Source: an uncultured Woeseia sp.
GTDB lineage: Bacteria > Pseudomonadota > Gammaproteobacteria > Steroidobacterales > Woeseiaceae
DNA length: 64,000 nucleotides
Reading direction: 5' to 3'
NCBI GenBank assembly: GCA_937925605.1
Contig: CALALV010000002.1
Coordinates: 1-64,000 of the forward strand
The notes beneath the pieces were generated by a model. The model did no database searches and was not told the origin of the DNA. It saw nothing but the letters and a program-made list of their open reading frames with translations. Made by a program: the position numbers and the translations under genes. Of the stretch, positions 8,800 through 18,059 are shown in pieces (the first letter of the stretch is position 1; each line of letters begins with the position of its first letter).

Positions 8800-9624
8800 A
8801 TGGACGAGCGAGCTGTTTTCTTTCTTTCGGACCAGACCGGCGTGACCGCGGAAACGCTGGGCCACAGCCTGCTTACGCAGTTCGACGGCCAGAAATTTCG
8901 GCAGGTGACTTTGCCATTTATCGATACCCTTGACAAGGCACAGGAGGCCGTGCGCCGTATCAACTCGGTGGCGGACAACGGCGGGCCGCGGCCCATCGTG
9001 TTCTCGACGCTGGTGCAGGACGACTTCCGCGCCGTGGTGCGCGAGGCGAACGGCTTGCATCTCGATATTTTCGACGTGTTCCTCGAGCCGCTGGAGACCG
9101 AACTGCAGCAGAAGTCGACGCACCTGGCCGGCCGCGCACACGGCATGAGCGACATCGAGAGCTACATGAAACGCATCGAGGCGACCAATTTCGCGCTGGC
9201 CAACGACGACGGCGGCGTGTCGCGAAATTACGAGATGGCGGACGTGATCCTGGTCGGCGTGTCGCGCTCGGGCAAGACTCCAACCTGCCTGTACCTCGCA
9301 TTGCAGTACGGCGTCTACGCCGCCAACTTCCCGTTGACCGACGAGGAGTTCGACAACGGCGAGTTGCCGGACCTGCTGCTCGAGCACAAGAGCAAGCTGT
9401 TCGGGCTGACGATCGCACCGACGCGGCTCAGGCAGATTCGCAAGGAACGGCGCCCGGTCGGTCGCTATTCGTCGGTACAGCAGGTCAGCTACGAGGTGCG
9501 CGAAGCCGAGAAGATATTCAAGCGGCACGGCATTCCATACGTGGACACGACGGAATTTTCGATCGAGGAGATTGCCAGCCGAATCCTGGATGGTACCGGA
9601 GTAGAGCGCCGCGTTCGACCCTGA
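8800..9624 (+). CDS. ppsR: Pyruvate, water dikinase regulatory protein (bifunctional kinase/phosphorylase)
   Basis: DUF299-type regulator of 274 aa. By family knowledge it uses ADP to phosphorylate and inactivate PEP synthase, and phosphate to reactivate it. The N-terminal FFLSDQTGVTAETLG motif and P-loop-like GVSRSGKT (residues 153-160) are clear. The C-terminal YVDTTEFSIEEIA segment is typical. Its divergent neighbour is ppsA, its presumed target. The start ATG at 8800 gives the expected N-terminus. Confidence 0.95.
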   Translation: MDERAVFFLSDQTGVTAETLGHSLLTQFDGQKFRQVTLPFIDTLDKAQEAVRRINSVADNGGPRPIVFSTLVQDDFRAVVREANGLHLDIFDVFLEPLETELQQKSTHLAGRAHGMSDIESYMKRIEATNFALANDDGGVSRNYEMADVILVGVSRSGKTPTCLYLALQYGVYAANFPLTDEEFDNGELPDLLLEHKSKLFGLTIAPTRLRQIRKERRPVGRYSSVQQVSYEVREAEKIFKRHGIPYVDTTEFSIEEIASRILDGTGVERRVRP

Positions 9625-9703
9625 TAGCGCGGCCGTCGCAAACTGTGACCTGTGCCTCGTCCACGCGACGGCCTGCGTCCAGCCGTGTGCTATATTCGAA
9701 GCC

Positions 9704-10159
9704 ATGTTGCTGGAACACATGATCGTACCGCAGGCCCCTGCGAAGCCGCGCAGCTTCGTCGGCCTGATGTCGCTGTACGAAAGCAATTTCCTGCGCTTGC
9801 AGCAGCTTATTCCGGAAATCGAGCGGCTCGACGGCTACTACCGGTCCGGCGTCGTCGGCGACTGCGACCTGCATCTCGAAATTCTCGATCGCAGTCGATA
9901 CACGATCACGCTCTCGCTGACCTATTTCTTCTTCGACGGCGAGAAGCGCATCGCCGACCCGGACCTGAAAGTTCGCGTGTACCTCGACTGCGGCCTGGCG
10001 GAGGCAATGAGCCTGACCGGCCGGCATCGCCACGCCGAGCTTCGCCGGCTGGTGCGCGAGCACCGGCGCGAGCTCGACGCGCGCTGGCAACGCAACATCG
10101 TGTTGAACAAGTGGCTCGACTACCTGATGGACAGGGGACACCTGATCCTCGAGCGCTAG
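9704..10159 (+). CDS. yqiB: DUF1249 family protein (YqiB-like)
   Basis: Small cytoplasmic protein of 151 aa. LMSLYESNFLRLQQLIPE, the SRYTITL strand and the DPDLKVRVYLDCGLAEAM segment match the DUF1249/YqiB pattern, including the end with a short tryptophan-containing helix (KWLDYLMDRGHL). In enterics YqiB sits near nudF/cpdA; no such neighbours are seen here. Function is unknown. It lies 79 bases after ppsR. Confidence 0.85.
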   Translation: MLLEHMIVPQAPAKPRSFVGLMSLYESNFLRLQQLIPEIERLDGYYRSGVVGDCDLHLEILDRSRYTITLSLTYFFFDGEKRIADPDLKVRVYLDCGLAEAMSLTGRHRHAELRRLVREHRRELDARWQRNIVLNKWLDYLMDRGHLILER

Positions 10160-10301
10160 GGAAACCCGGTCCGCGCGGCGCTGCCTGCCCACCCGCGGAA
10201 AATGAGCGGTCAATCAAGGAATCCGGAACGCCACGCAGTCATGATGCGGTTGGGCGCCGTGCGGTCGTGCGGCGCGGTCGGATTATGTAAAGGAGCCTCA
10301 C

Positions 10302-11333
10302 GTGGCGGTGCTGGCGGGTCTATTCCGCGGATCGCAGGAGCCGGCGCAGGACAGCGAGAAACTGCTGCACCTGTACTGGAATCGGGCCGAACTCAAGAAG
10401 GAGTTCGCCAGCCTGCGTAGCGAGCAATATCGGCTGCGCGACCTGCTGAAACAGCAGGAGGGCGAAACCGCACGCATGCAGCAGAAGCTCGAACAGCTCG
10501 AGGGCCTGCTGACGGACCCGGAGTGGGCGCACAACGTGCTGGCTTATTTCCAGCTCCGGTCTCTCGCCGACCGTTGCGAGCGCAAGGTCGCGAAGTTCGC
10601 CGAGCAGCTCAAGCAGCAGCGCGAACAGAAGCAGCACAATCGCATTCTCGTCGCGTGGAACGACGAACGGGCGCGCGAAAGCAAGGCAATCGAACGCGAG
10701 ATGCTCGAGGCGCGCAACGAGGTCATGGAACTCGAGGACCGGCTGCAACACGAACGCTCCCGGCTGATGTCCATGAGCGGCTTCCTGAAGATCTTCCGGC
10801 GCAGATCCGTCACCGCGTTACTCGACGAGTTGCGCGGCAGGATCGACGCCGTACAGGCCCGGGAAAGCGAACTCGCCGACGCGCTGGAACAGGTGCGCCG
10901 GCGGCGTCCGCCGGAACAGCAGGGTCTCGATGTCGCAACCAAGCGCACGATCAATTACATGATTCTTTCCTACGCGCAGCAGCTGTTCCTGAACTTCGGC
11001 GATGAGGCATTCTCCGCGATGGTCAAGGAAGCGCGCGACAAGAGCCCCGGGGCGATCCGCTACGGTAATGCCGCCGACTGTGCGCACCTGATGCAGCGCA
11101 TACGCAAGCGCGTCGAGGGCATGGAGAAAGCCAATGACGTCGCGGCCGTTCTGCAAAAGCGCGCGCAGCTGATCGGTGACCAGGCGCGGTTTCGCGAAGA
11201 AGACGACACGGTGCCGATCGCAACGAGCGTGACCACGATCTTCGACCTGCAGCCGGATGGCAGTGCCCGGACATCGACGGGCAACCTGCTCGGTGAGAAC
11301 TACTGGGGGCTGGCGCGCTACCTGAGCCGCTAG
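10302..11333 (+). CDS. Hypothetical coiled-coil protein
   Basis: Unrecognised protein of 343 aa with a GTG start preceded by a good Shine-Dalgarno (AAGGAG, 10289-10294). No signal peptide or membrane helix is seen, so it is probably cytoplasmic. Residues about 25-210 are rich in Leu, Glu, Gln and Arg in heptad-like patterns, suggesting long coiled coils interrupted near 165 by SGFLKIFRRRS. The C-terminal 130 residues look globular (YMILSYAQQLFLNFGDEAF... and a GLARYLSR end). It stands alone and converges on the gene at 11359-11949. Confidence 0.75.
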   Translation: MAVLAGLFRGSQEPAQDSEKLLHLYWNRAELKKEFASLRSEQYRLRDLLKQQEGETARMQQKLEQLEGLLTDPEWAHNVLAYFQLRSLADRCERKVAKFAEQLKQQREQKQHNRILVAWNDERARESKAIEREMLEARNEVMELEDRLQHERSRLMSMSGFLKIFRRRSVTALLDELRGRIDAVQARESELADALEQVRRRRPPEQQGLDVATKRTINYMILSYAQQLFLNFGDEAFSAMVKEARDKSPGAIRYGNAADCAHLMQRIRKRVEGMEKANDVAAVLQKRAQLIGDQARFREEDDTVPIATSVTTIFDLQPDGSARTSTGNLLGENYWGLARYLSR

Positions 11334-11358
11334 CAAGGGGCCCCGCGGGCCGGGCTGG

Positions 11359-11949
11359 TCAGATATCCGTGCGGTACATCTGGCGCTGGAAGCGCGGGAT
11401 GAACCGGCTGTTGTTGCTGCCGTCGATCTCGCCGGATTCCGGAAACGCCGGCTGAGGCAGCTTGACGACCGGCGGCGTTGCGCTGGCCGGGGTGCTGTCC
11501 GCCGATGCTTCCGCGTTGTTCGCGACGGGCGATTCGGTCGCATCGGCCGCCAGCACGTCGAAACTCACGGGCGACTCGTCTTCGTCGGCAGCGTCGTCAG
11601 GCAGAGCGCTGAATACTTCGCGCATGATGTTGGCGACCCGCGGCGTAAGCAGCAGCACCGGCGTTGCCGAGCTGTCCGCGTCGCGCGGCGTGTCGCCGCT
11701 CGCGAGCACGGCGAGCTTGCGGCTCTCGGCCGTGTCCAGGTAGGCAGCGTCGCCGAGCGGAAGTCCCGCGGCGGCCACGTCCAGTGCCTGCAGTTCCCGG
11801 TCGAGACCGTCGCAGTCCTCGAGCGTGTCGCTCGCCGCGAGTGCGGCCGTCGAGAGTGCAGCGCCAAGGACGAGCAGGGCCGACAGCAGCAGCAGCCGCA
11901 CGCGGCGCTGTGCAAGGGGCAGGGCCTGTCGGACTGGCTGCGACTGCAT
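11359..11949 (-). CDS. Hypothetical secreted protein
   Basis: Unrecognised 196-aa protein. The N-terminus has basic residues (RR.R) then a hydrophobic run (LLLLSALLVLGAALSTAALAA), consistent with a Sec signal peptide cleaved near residue 39. The mature part is acidic and Ala/Ser/Pro-rich, probably largely disordered, with a more conserved-looking end (FIPRFQRQMYRTDI). The next gene in the same direction upstream is prc, ending 117 bases away, so a shared transcript is possible. Confidence 0.6.
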   Translation of the reverse strand: MQSQPVRQALPLAQRRVRLLLLSALLVLGAALSTAALAASDTLEDCDGLDRELQALDVAAAGLPLGDAAYLDTAESRKLAVLASGDTPRDADSSATPVLLLTPRVANIMREVFSALPDDAADEDESPVSFDVLAADATESPVANNAEASADSTPASATPPVVKLPQPAFPESGEIDGSNNSRFIPRFQRQMYRTDI

Positions 11950-12066
11950 GGCGACCTCGCTCCGGGGCCTCGCCGACCCCGCTAGGTGTTATAGGCGAGT
12001 ATAACAGCGGCGCCCGGCGGCGCAAGCCCGCCCCGTGCGGCCCTCCGGCGGCCGCCGGAGAGCGCC

Positions 12067-14181
12067 TCAGGGGCGGTTTTGCGCGGTCTGCGCGGGCCCG
12101 GCCTCGAGCTGGCGCAGTTCCGCGAGGTCGGTGACGATCGCCGCGGCCTGGTCCAGCTGCACGTCCGGGCCTTCCTGTTCCTCGAGCGCCTCGACGCTTT
12201 CGAGCGGCTCGGGGCCCCGGGCCGCGCGGCGCGCGTTCTCGAGTGCCAGCCGGCGTTCCCGGCTTTCCTCGCGTTCGCGCTTGCGTTCCTCGATGTTCAG
12301 CGACACCGTCGTGCGCGCGCGCGCCTTCTCGACATCCTCGATGCCGGCCGTGAAGTACTGGAAGTCCGGATCGTCCTTGCTGCGCGTCAGGTAGCTGGCG
12401 GACAGCGCGGAGATCGTGCTGTCGAGTGGCTCGCCGGCGCGGAAGCGCGTGGTCGAAATCGTGTCCCAGGGCAACGCCGTGTCGCGCACGCTCTCGCCGA
12501 CCTCGGTCGCGTCGATCGGCGAGGGCAGCGCGATGTCCGGATCGACGCCCCGGTGCTGCGTGCTCTCGCCGGTAACCCGGTAGTATTTGCCAATCGTCAG
12601 CGTGAGCTGGCCCAGGCCCTCGTCGTCGCGGCGGCGCACGTACTGGTCGAGCGAATACAGGTTCTGCACGGTGCCCTTGCCGAAGGTCTGCTGGCCGACG
12701 ATCACGCCGCGGCGGTAATCCTGGATCGCGGCGGCGAAGATCTCCGACGCGGACGCGCTGTAGCGGTTGACGAGCACCGCCAGCGGCCCGTTGTAGGCGA
12801 CCCGCGGCACCGGGTCCGGGTCGTCCAGCCGGCTGACGCGGCCGTTCGAGGCACGCAGCTGCACGACGGGCCCGTTGTCGATGAACAGGCCCGACAGGGC
12901 CGTCGCCTCCGTCAGGTGTCCGCCGCCGTTGTTGCGCAGGTCGATCACCAGCCCGTCGATGCCTTCTTCCTCGAGCTCGCCGATCAGGCGTTTCACGTCG
13001 CGCGTGGTGCTCTTGTAGTCGTGGTCCCCGGCGCTCAGTGCCTGGTAGTCGCGATAGAAGCTCGGTATCTCGATGACGCCGATGCGCCACTCGCGGCCGT
13101 CGCGCGGGACCGTGACGATCTCGCTCTTGGCAGCCTGCTCTTCGAGCTTGACCTGGTCGCGCGTCAGGTACAGCAGCTTCTCGGGCGTGCCTGGCAACGC
13201 GCCTGCCGGCAGCACCTGCAGCTTGACGACCGTGTTCTCGGGCCCGCGAATCAGCTGCACGACATCGTCGAGTCGCCAGCCGATCACGTCGACCAGTTCG
13301 CCGTCCTCGCCCTGGCCCACGGCCGTGATGCGGTCTTCCGGCTTCAGTGAACCGTCGATCGCGGCCGGCCCGCCCGGGATGATATTGATGACTTCGACGT
13401 AGTCGTCCTCGATCTGCAGCGAGGCGCCGATACCGAAGTAGGACAGGCTCATCTGGATCCTGTACTCCTCGGAGTTGCGCGGCGACAGGTAACTGGAGTG
13501 CGGATCCAGCGTGTGGGCGAACGCGTTCATGAAGGTCTCGAACACGTCGTCGTTGTTGATCTGGTCGAGGCGCTTGAGGAAGCGCGAGTAGCGCTTGTGC
13601 AGCTTGTCCTGGATCGACGGCCATTCGTCGCCGGTGAGAGCGAGCGACAGTGCGTCGGCCTTGACCCGCTTGCGCCAGATTTCGTCGAGCTCGGCCAGGG
13701 TTTCCGCGTACGGCGCTTTCTCGCGATCGAACTGGTAATCCTCGTCGACCGTGAAATCGGGTTCGGTTTCGAGCAGTTGCAGCGCGTGAGTCAGGCGCTC
13801 GCGGGCCCGGGTGCGGTAGACCTCGAACATGTCGAACACCGGGTCGAGCGGGTCAGCGCGGACCATGTCGTCGAGGCGTCGACGATACGCTTCGAATGCG
13901 GCGACGTCCGACGCCAGCAGGTACATGCGATTCCCGTCAAGCGACTCGATGTAGCGATCGAGGACCTTCGCCGACAGGTCGTCGTCGATCGCCGCGTGGC
14001 TGTAATGGGATTTCTGTACGAACTCGGTGACCAGCTGGCCGATCTTCTCGTGCCGCGGTTCCGGAGCGAGATCCTCGGCGGTCGCTGCCGCGGGTTGCAC
14101 GCTGAGTATCCAGAGACCCAGGATGGCAGCGGCGACCCGTCCCGGACCGCCCGTCACAAACTGTTTCAAATCTCTCTCCAA
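12067..14181 (-). CDS. prc: Tail-specific protease Prc (carboxy-terminal processing peptidase)
   Basis: Periplasmic S41 protease that trims C-termini of envelope proteins and, with NlpI in E. coli, controls peptidoglycan hydrolases. The product is 704 aa, as expected for Prc. A signal peptide is present (VAAAILGLWILSVQPAAATA). A PDZ domain lies at about residues 240-340. The catalytic SASASEIF motif places the nucleophile at Ser477, and the Lys of QTFGKGT is Lys502. The 25-residue spacing matches the E. coli Ser-Lys dyad. The C-terminal region is acidic and coiled-coil-like. Confidence 0.95.
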   Translation of the reverse strand: MERDLKQFVTGGPGRVAAAILGLWILSVQPAAATAEDLAPEPRHEKIGQLVTEFVQKSHYSHAAIDDDLSAKVLDRYIESLDGNRMYLLASDVAAFEAYRRRLDDMVRADPLDPVFDMFEVYRTRARERLTHALQLLETEPDFTVDEDYQFDREKAPYAETLAELDEIWRKRVKADALSLALTGDEWPSIQDKLHKRYSRFLKRLDQINNDDVFETFMNAFAHTLDPHSSYLSPRNSEEYRIQMSLSYFGIGASLQIEDDYVEVINIIPGGPAAIDGSLKPEDRITAVGQGEDGELVDVIGWRLDDVVQLIRGPENTVVKLQVLPAGALPGTPEKLLYLTRDQVKLEEQAAKSEIVTVPRDGREWRIGVIEIPSFYRDYQALSAGDHDYKSTTRDVKRLIGELEEEGIDGLVIDLRNNGGGHLTEATALSGLFIDNGPVVQLRASNGRVSRLDDPDPVPRVAYNGPLAVLVNRYSASASEIFAAAIQDYRRGVIVGQQTFGKGTVQNLYSLDQYVRRRDDEGLGQLTLTIGKYYRVTGESTQHRGVDPDIALPSPIDATEVGESVRDTALPWDTISTTRFRAGEPLDSTISALSASYLTRSKDDPDFQYFTAGIEDVEKARARTTVSLNIEERKREREESRERRLALENARRAARGPEPLESVEALEEQEGPDVQLDQAAAIVTDLAELRQLEAGPAQTAQNRP

Positions 14182-14311
14182 TCTATGGCCACCAGTGGTT
14201 TTGCGAACCCTGCAGTTGAGCTAGGCTAGATGCCGCCAGCGCCCCGATCAAGGGCATGACAGGCAAAAAACCCCTATTTCCCAGGCCGCCCCGGAGGGCG
14301 CTCGTGTCGGC

Positions 14312-14596
14312 ATGCGACCCCTGACCGCGATTACCGCCATCATCCTCGGCTCCTGCGTATCCATCGCCGTCAGCCTGGCCGCCGTGCTGCTGATGTTCCT
14401 GGTCCTCGGAGACGACTATCCACGCCTGCAGTACGAGTTCCGTGGCCTGGTCGTCAGTTTCGGCATCTTCGTCGTTATGACAACGATTTCCGGTGCGAGT
14501 TTCTATGCCCTCGTCAAAGAGCACGGCGCCCGCTACCTGGCCCAGGCGGCCATGTGGGCGGGCCTGTTCGTCGTCGGCTGGTACTACTGGCCCTGA
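14312..14596 (+). CDS. Small hypothetical membrane protein
   Basis: Unrecognised 94-aa protein with about three hydrophobic helices (residues 6-31, 46-65 and 72-92) and few charges, so probably an inner-membrane protein. A GGAGGG lies about 13 bases upstream of the ATG. It is divergent from prc and converges on the DUF1232 gene. No function can be assigned. Confidence 0.65.
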   Translation: MRPLTAITAIILGSCVSIAVSLAAVLLMFLVLGDDYPRLQYEFRGLVVSFGIFVVMTTISGASFYALVKEHGARYLAQAAMWAGLFVVGWYYWP

Positions 14597-14612
14597 GATC
14601 CTGCGCGGGGAC

Positions 14613-15173
14613 TCAGAACAGCTTGAGCCCGCCGCCGCGCTCCGAGTTCTTCCTGCGTCGTCGCCGCATGCGCGACTGCAGTTCCTTGCGGCGCTCGTCG
14701 AGCCAGTCCTCGCGGGTGATGTCGGTGCTCTTCGGCTTGACCCCGGTACGCGGCGCCATGCGCTCGCGGTAGTCGCAGAAATCCCGGTAGGCCTCTAGTT
14801 CGTGGCGGAGCTCGCGCACCACGAGTTCGATCATGATCGCGTCGTCGAGAAAGCCGAGGCCGGGAATATGGTCCGGAATCAGGTCCTCCGGGTCGCGGAA
14901 ATACGCTAGCGCGTTCAGGACGCGGGACGTCTCCGGCGCCGGCAGCCGCCATTCGTGGTCTTCCAGCATGCGGATCATTAACTCGAGGCGTTCGAGGCGC
15001 TCCGCGATGAACTGCGGAACCCGCACGTCGCGAACCTGGGCCAGCAGCTCCCGCGCCGAAGCGACGATTTCCTCGGCCGACAGGTGAACGGCGGCCTTGC
15101 GAGCCTCGTTCATGATGAGCCGGAAATGCTTGAGGTCGTCTTCGTCGAGTTCGAAGGAGACGCGCAGGCTCAT
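14613..15173 (-). CDS. DUF1232 (YkvA-like) family protein
   Basis: Protein of 186 aa. The central segment ALAYFRDPEDLIPDHIPGLGFLDDA closely follows the DUF1232 pattern (AL.YF..P.DLIPD.IP..G.LDD), which is often membrane-associated. It is flanked by a helical N-terminal domain and a highly basic C-terminus (RMRRRRRKNS). DUF1232 has no established function. The N-terminal part does not resemble simple YkvA proteins, so this is a longer variant. Confidence 0.75.
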   Translation of the reverse strand: MSLRVSFELDEDDLKHFRLIMNEARKAAVHLSAEEIVASARELLAQVRDVRVPQFIAERLERLELMIRMLEDHEWRLPAPETSRVLNALAYFRDPEDLIPDHIPGLGFLDDAIMIELVVRELRHELEAYRDFCDYRERMAPRTGVKPKSTDITREDWLDERRKELQSRMRRRRRKNSERGGGLKLF

Positions 15174-15243
15174 TGGCAGACTCCGCGGCGGGGGAGTGCA
15201 GACTAGCGGCGGGGGCAGGGGCCGTCAACGCGGCCCGCGCGGC

Positions 15244-15639
15244 CTACTTGCGGGTCCGGCTCCAGTTGCGTGAACGGTCGAACTGGCCGGTGTTGTAGGG
15301 ATCGAAGCCGGCGTCCTCACTGTCCTCGGTGAGCGTCTCGTCGATGATCTTCAGCGCTTCGTGGGTGCCGGTATCCTCGCGCAGGTACTTGCTGCGCACG
15401 AGGACGTTCTTGCCGGGGCCGCCGTCCTCGATGCGGCCGCCGAGCTCGGTGTCGAAGCGCAGGTCCTGTTCCGCGGGGCGAGCCGGCTTGCCCGGCTGCC
15501 CGGCGCGGGCCGCGGGCTGCCCCGGGCGCTGCGACGGCGGCCGCACGCGCACACCCGTTTGCCGCAGGTCGGGCTCGGACTTGCGGCGCGGAAAGATGTG
15601 CTCGCGAAACCAGTTGCTTAGTCGTTCGATCATGCTCAT
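15244..15639 (-). CDS. Hypothetical protein, Pro/Arg-rich centre
   Basis: Unrecognised protein of 131 aa from the ATG at 15639 (MSMIERLSNWFREHIFPRRK, an amphipathic N-terminal helix). The frame is open another 22 codons upstream, but that part is Gly/Pro/Cys-rich and unconvincing. The middle is Pro/Gln/Arg-rich and probably disordered; the C-terminus is acidic (EALKIIDETLTEDSED) with a YNTGQFDRSRNW ending. No domain is recognised. Confidence 0.55.
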   Translation of the reverse strand: MSMIERLSNWFREHIFPRRKSEPDLRQTGVRVRPPSQRPGQPAARAGQPGKPARPAEQDLRFDTELGGRIEDGGPGKNVLVRSKYLREDTGTHEALKIIDETLTEDSEDAGFDPYNTGQFDRSRNWSRTRK

Positions 15640-15804
15640 GTACAGCCGACCATCGTCGGCACGCGGTGTTCCCGGCCCACTATAGGGCGCACTGCAACAA
15701 AGCATGCCGCAATGTTGACATAAGCTCCAGCAAAATCTTCATAAAGCGTTGTTTGCATTGCGGAAACTGTGAACCCGGTCACAGCCTGCCGGCGCTCTCG
15801 GCCG

Positions 15805-16092
15805 TCAGGCGGCGGGCCGGCGCCGCAGCAGCCGGACGCTGAGGCGCAGCGCCTGCCAGACCAGGTAGGGCGACAGCAGCAGGAACAGTACGCTCGGCTC
15901 GCCGGCTAGCAGGCGGCCGAGCAGCCGGCCGTGGAAATCGAAGTAGCTGCCGCCCCCGTAATCGCCGAACACCGCCTGGCCGACGAGATAGATCGCGGCG
16001 GGCAGCAGCAGCAGGCCCGCGAGCCCGAGTATTGCGAACAACAGGGCTTCCCGCTGCAGCGGGCTCCGGCGAGAGGTTTCGGTGGCGGTCAT
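15805..16092 (-). CDS. Small hypothetical membrane protein
   Basis: 95 aa with two hydrophobic segments (about residues 16-40 and 65-85) joined by a Gly-rich stretch (FGDYGGGSYFDFHG), and a basic C-terminus. Its downstream neighbour in transcription is the 131-aa protein gene; its upstream neighbour is another small membrane protein gene 54 bases away. Together they may form an operon of small envelope proteins. Not recognised. Confidence 0.5.
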   Translation of the reverse strand: MTATETSRRSPLQREALLFAILGLAGLLLLPAAIYLVGQAVFGDYGGGSYFDFHGRLLGRLLAGEPSVLFLLLSPYLVWQALRLSVRLLRRRPAA

Positions 16093-16146
16093 GCGCGGCG
16101 GCGTCGGCGAACGGGGTCGCCATCGTCGGCGCTTCAGGCTAGCAGG

Positions 16147-16461
16147 TCAAGCGCGGTCGTCGTTGGCCGCCTCGAGCGTCGGTTGCGCGTCAGCGCGCCG
16201 TCGGCGCAGGCGCGAGACCTTGATCGCCAGGTGCAGGCAGGCCGCCGAGAACAGCAGGTAATGCGGCAGGACCCAGAACCAGTCGCTGATGTAGAGCGTC
16301 GCGAAAAACGCGGCAAAGCCTGCGGCCAGGTAGAAGTAGGGCAGGCAGTCGTAGAGGAGCCGCGGGAGCCAGATCTTCCGTGTGGCGACCTTGCCTGCCT
16401 TGCGGACCAGGACCTGTGTCTGCGACAGCTCCGGCGCATCCTTGGCGGTGTGGCTTAGCAT
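16147..16461 (-). CDS. Small hypothetical membrane protein
   Basis: 104 aa: a polar N-terminus with KIWLPRLLYD, then two hydrophobic helices (YFYLAAGFAAFFATLYI and WVLPHYLLFSAACLHLAIKV) and a basic, polar tail. Predicted inner-membrane protein of unknown function. It is followed on the same strand by the 95-aa membrane protein gene. Confidence 0.55.
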   Translation of the reverse strand: MLSHTAKDAPELSQTQVLVRKAGKVATRKIWLPRLLYDCLPYFYLAAGFAAFFATLYISDWFWVLPHYLLFSAACLHLAIKVSRLRRRRADAQPTLEAANDDRA

Positions 16462-16548
16462 CGTGCTTTCAGCGGTGTGGAATACAGGGCAAGACTAGCG
16501 CAACGGCGCCGCGGGAACCGTGATTGCTCTCACAAACCGCGACCGGCC

Positions 16549-18039
16549 TCAGTCGCAGGGCACCGTGCGGCCCTCCGCCCAGTGGCGCAGCGCCGCAATG
16601 CGCTCGGCCATGACCACCGAGAGCGGCCGGGTCGCCGCCGCCTCGGCAAGCAGGTGCGAGGCCTCGAGCGCTGCGTCCTGAGCGTGCGCGGCGTACAGCG
16701 CGGCGACGACGACCTGCTCGAGTTCCGCACCCGAAAAGCCCTCGGTGCGGGCCGCGACTTCGTGCAGCGCGGCCGTCGGCAGTCGCCGATCGCGCTTTTC
16801 GAGATGGATGCGCAGGATCTCGGCGCGCGTGCGGGCGCCGGGCAGATCGACGAAGAAAATCTCGTCGAAGCGTCCCTTGCGCACGAGCTCCGGCGGCAGT
16901 TCGCTGATCTCGTTCGCGGTCGCGACAACGAAGACCCGCGCACGGCGTTCGGCCAGCCACGCTAGGAAGCTGCCGAGTACCCGCTGCGCGGTGCCGGTTT
17001 CGCCGCCGCGCCCGGCGATGCCTTTCTCGATCTCATCGATCCACAGCACGCAGGGTGCCATGACCTCCGCCGTCGCGAGCGAGTCGCGCAGGTTGCGTTC
17101 GGTCTCGCCGTGGTACTTGTTGTACAGCGTACCGAAATCGAGCCGCAGCAGCGGCACGCCCAGCACGCCGGCGGTAGCGCGCGCCGCGAGGCTCTTGCCG
17201 CAGCCCTGGACGCCGATCAGCAACACGCCTTTCGGCGGGTCAAGGTGCCTTGCGGCGCCGTCGTCGGCGAAGGCGGGCCGGCGCCGCTCGAGCCACTTCC
17301 GCAGCCTGGCCAGGCCGCCGACCTCGGAAAACCGCCGCGTGTCGTATTCGTACTGCAGTACGCCGCCCGAGTTCAGCAGCTCGTACTTGGCCTGCATGAC
17401 CTGCGGCAGGTCGTCCTGCCGGATCGCCCCGTCGACGAATATCGCGTTGCGCGCGAGCTGCTCCGTGTCGGCCTCGGTCAGCCCGGCGAGATTCCGTATC
17501 AGCATTTCGAAGGCGCGCGGGTCGGTGCGCACGGCGCTGCCCGGGTGTGCGTCGACGTACTCGCGGGCGACCCGTCGCACGATAGCCTCACGCTCCTGTT
17601 CGTCGGGCAGCGCGAGCGCGAAGCGCGCGCTGTAGGCCTCGAGTTCCGCCGGCAGCTCGATGCGATGGCTCATCAGGACCAGGTGTCGCGAGTGTTCGTT
17701 GAAGCTCAGGCAGATGTCCTTCAACAGCCGCACGTGCACGGGGTCCTCGAGGAACGGGTGAAAGTCGAGCAGTACGTAAATACCGGGCTTCGTGACCGCG
17801 CGGATGTGACGCAGTACTTCGCCCGGATCGGCATTGTGCAGCTGCGGTTCGAGCTCGATGTCGAGGCGCTGCAGGCCATCGGTGACGCTCCAGCGGAACA
17901 GCGGCACGTAGTCGCCGCCGCTGCGCGCCAGCGTGATCTCGGTCAACAAGCCGAGAACCCGCGACTCGTCACGGCTCTCGATCACGACCATCGGCGTGCG
18001 TGAGCGCAGGATAAGTTCGAGATCTTGTCGCCGGTCCAT
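16549..18039 (-). CDS. Ycf46-like AAA+ ATPase
   Basis: Cytoplasmic AAA+ ATPase of 496 aa from the ATG at 18039. The N-terminal half (RTPMVVIESRDE..., FSW-like VTDGL) is the degenerate ATPase-like domain of Ycf46 proteins. The C-terminal half has Walker A GVQGCGKS (residues 276-283), Walker B LWIDEIEKG, the second region of homology ATANEISELPPELVRKGRFDEIF, and a lid with EGFSGAELEQ. The family is linked in cyanobacteria to CO2/photosynthesis regulation, but its biochemical role is unsettled. The gluzincin gene upstream on the same strand ends only about 20 bases away, suggesting co-transcription. Confidence 0.85.
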   Translation of the reverse strand: MDRRQDLELILRSRTPMVVIESRDESRVLGLLTEITLARSGGDYVPLFRWSVTDGLQRLDIELEPQLHNADPGEVLRHIRAVTKPGIYVLLDFHPFLEDPVHVRLLKDICLSFNEHSRHLVLMSHRIELPAELEAYSARFALALPDEQEREAIVRRVAREYVDAHPGSAVRTDPRAFEMLIRNLAGLTEADTEQLARNAIFVDGAIRQDDLPQVMQAKYELLNSGGVLQYEYDTRRFSEVGGLARLRKWLERRRPAFADDGAARHLDPPKGVLLIGVQGCGKSLAARATAGVLGVPLLRLDFGTLYNKYHGETERNLRDSLATAEVMAPCVLWIDEIEKGIAGRGGETGTAQRVLGSFLAWLAERRARVFVVATANEISELPPELVRKGRFDEIFFVDLPGARTRAEILRIHLEKRDRRLPTAALHEVAARTEGFSGAELEQVVVAALYAAHAQDAALEASHLLAEAAATRPLSVVMAERIAALRHWAEGRTVPCD

Positions 18040-18059
18040 GTCGCAGCGCCGGGAGGACT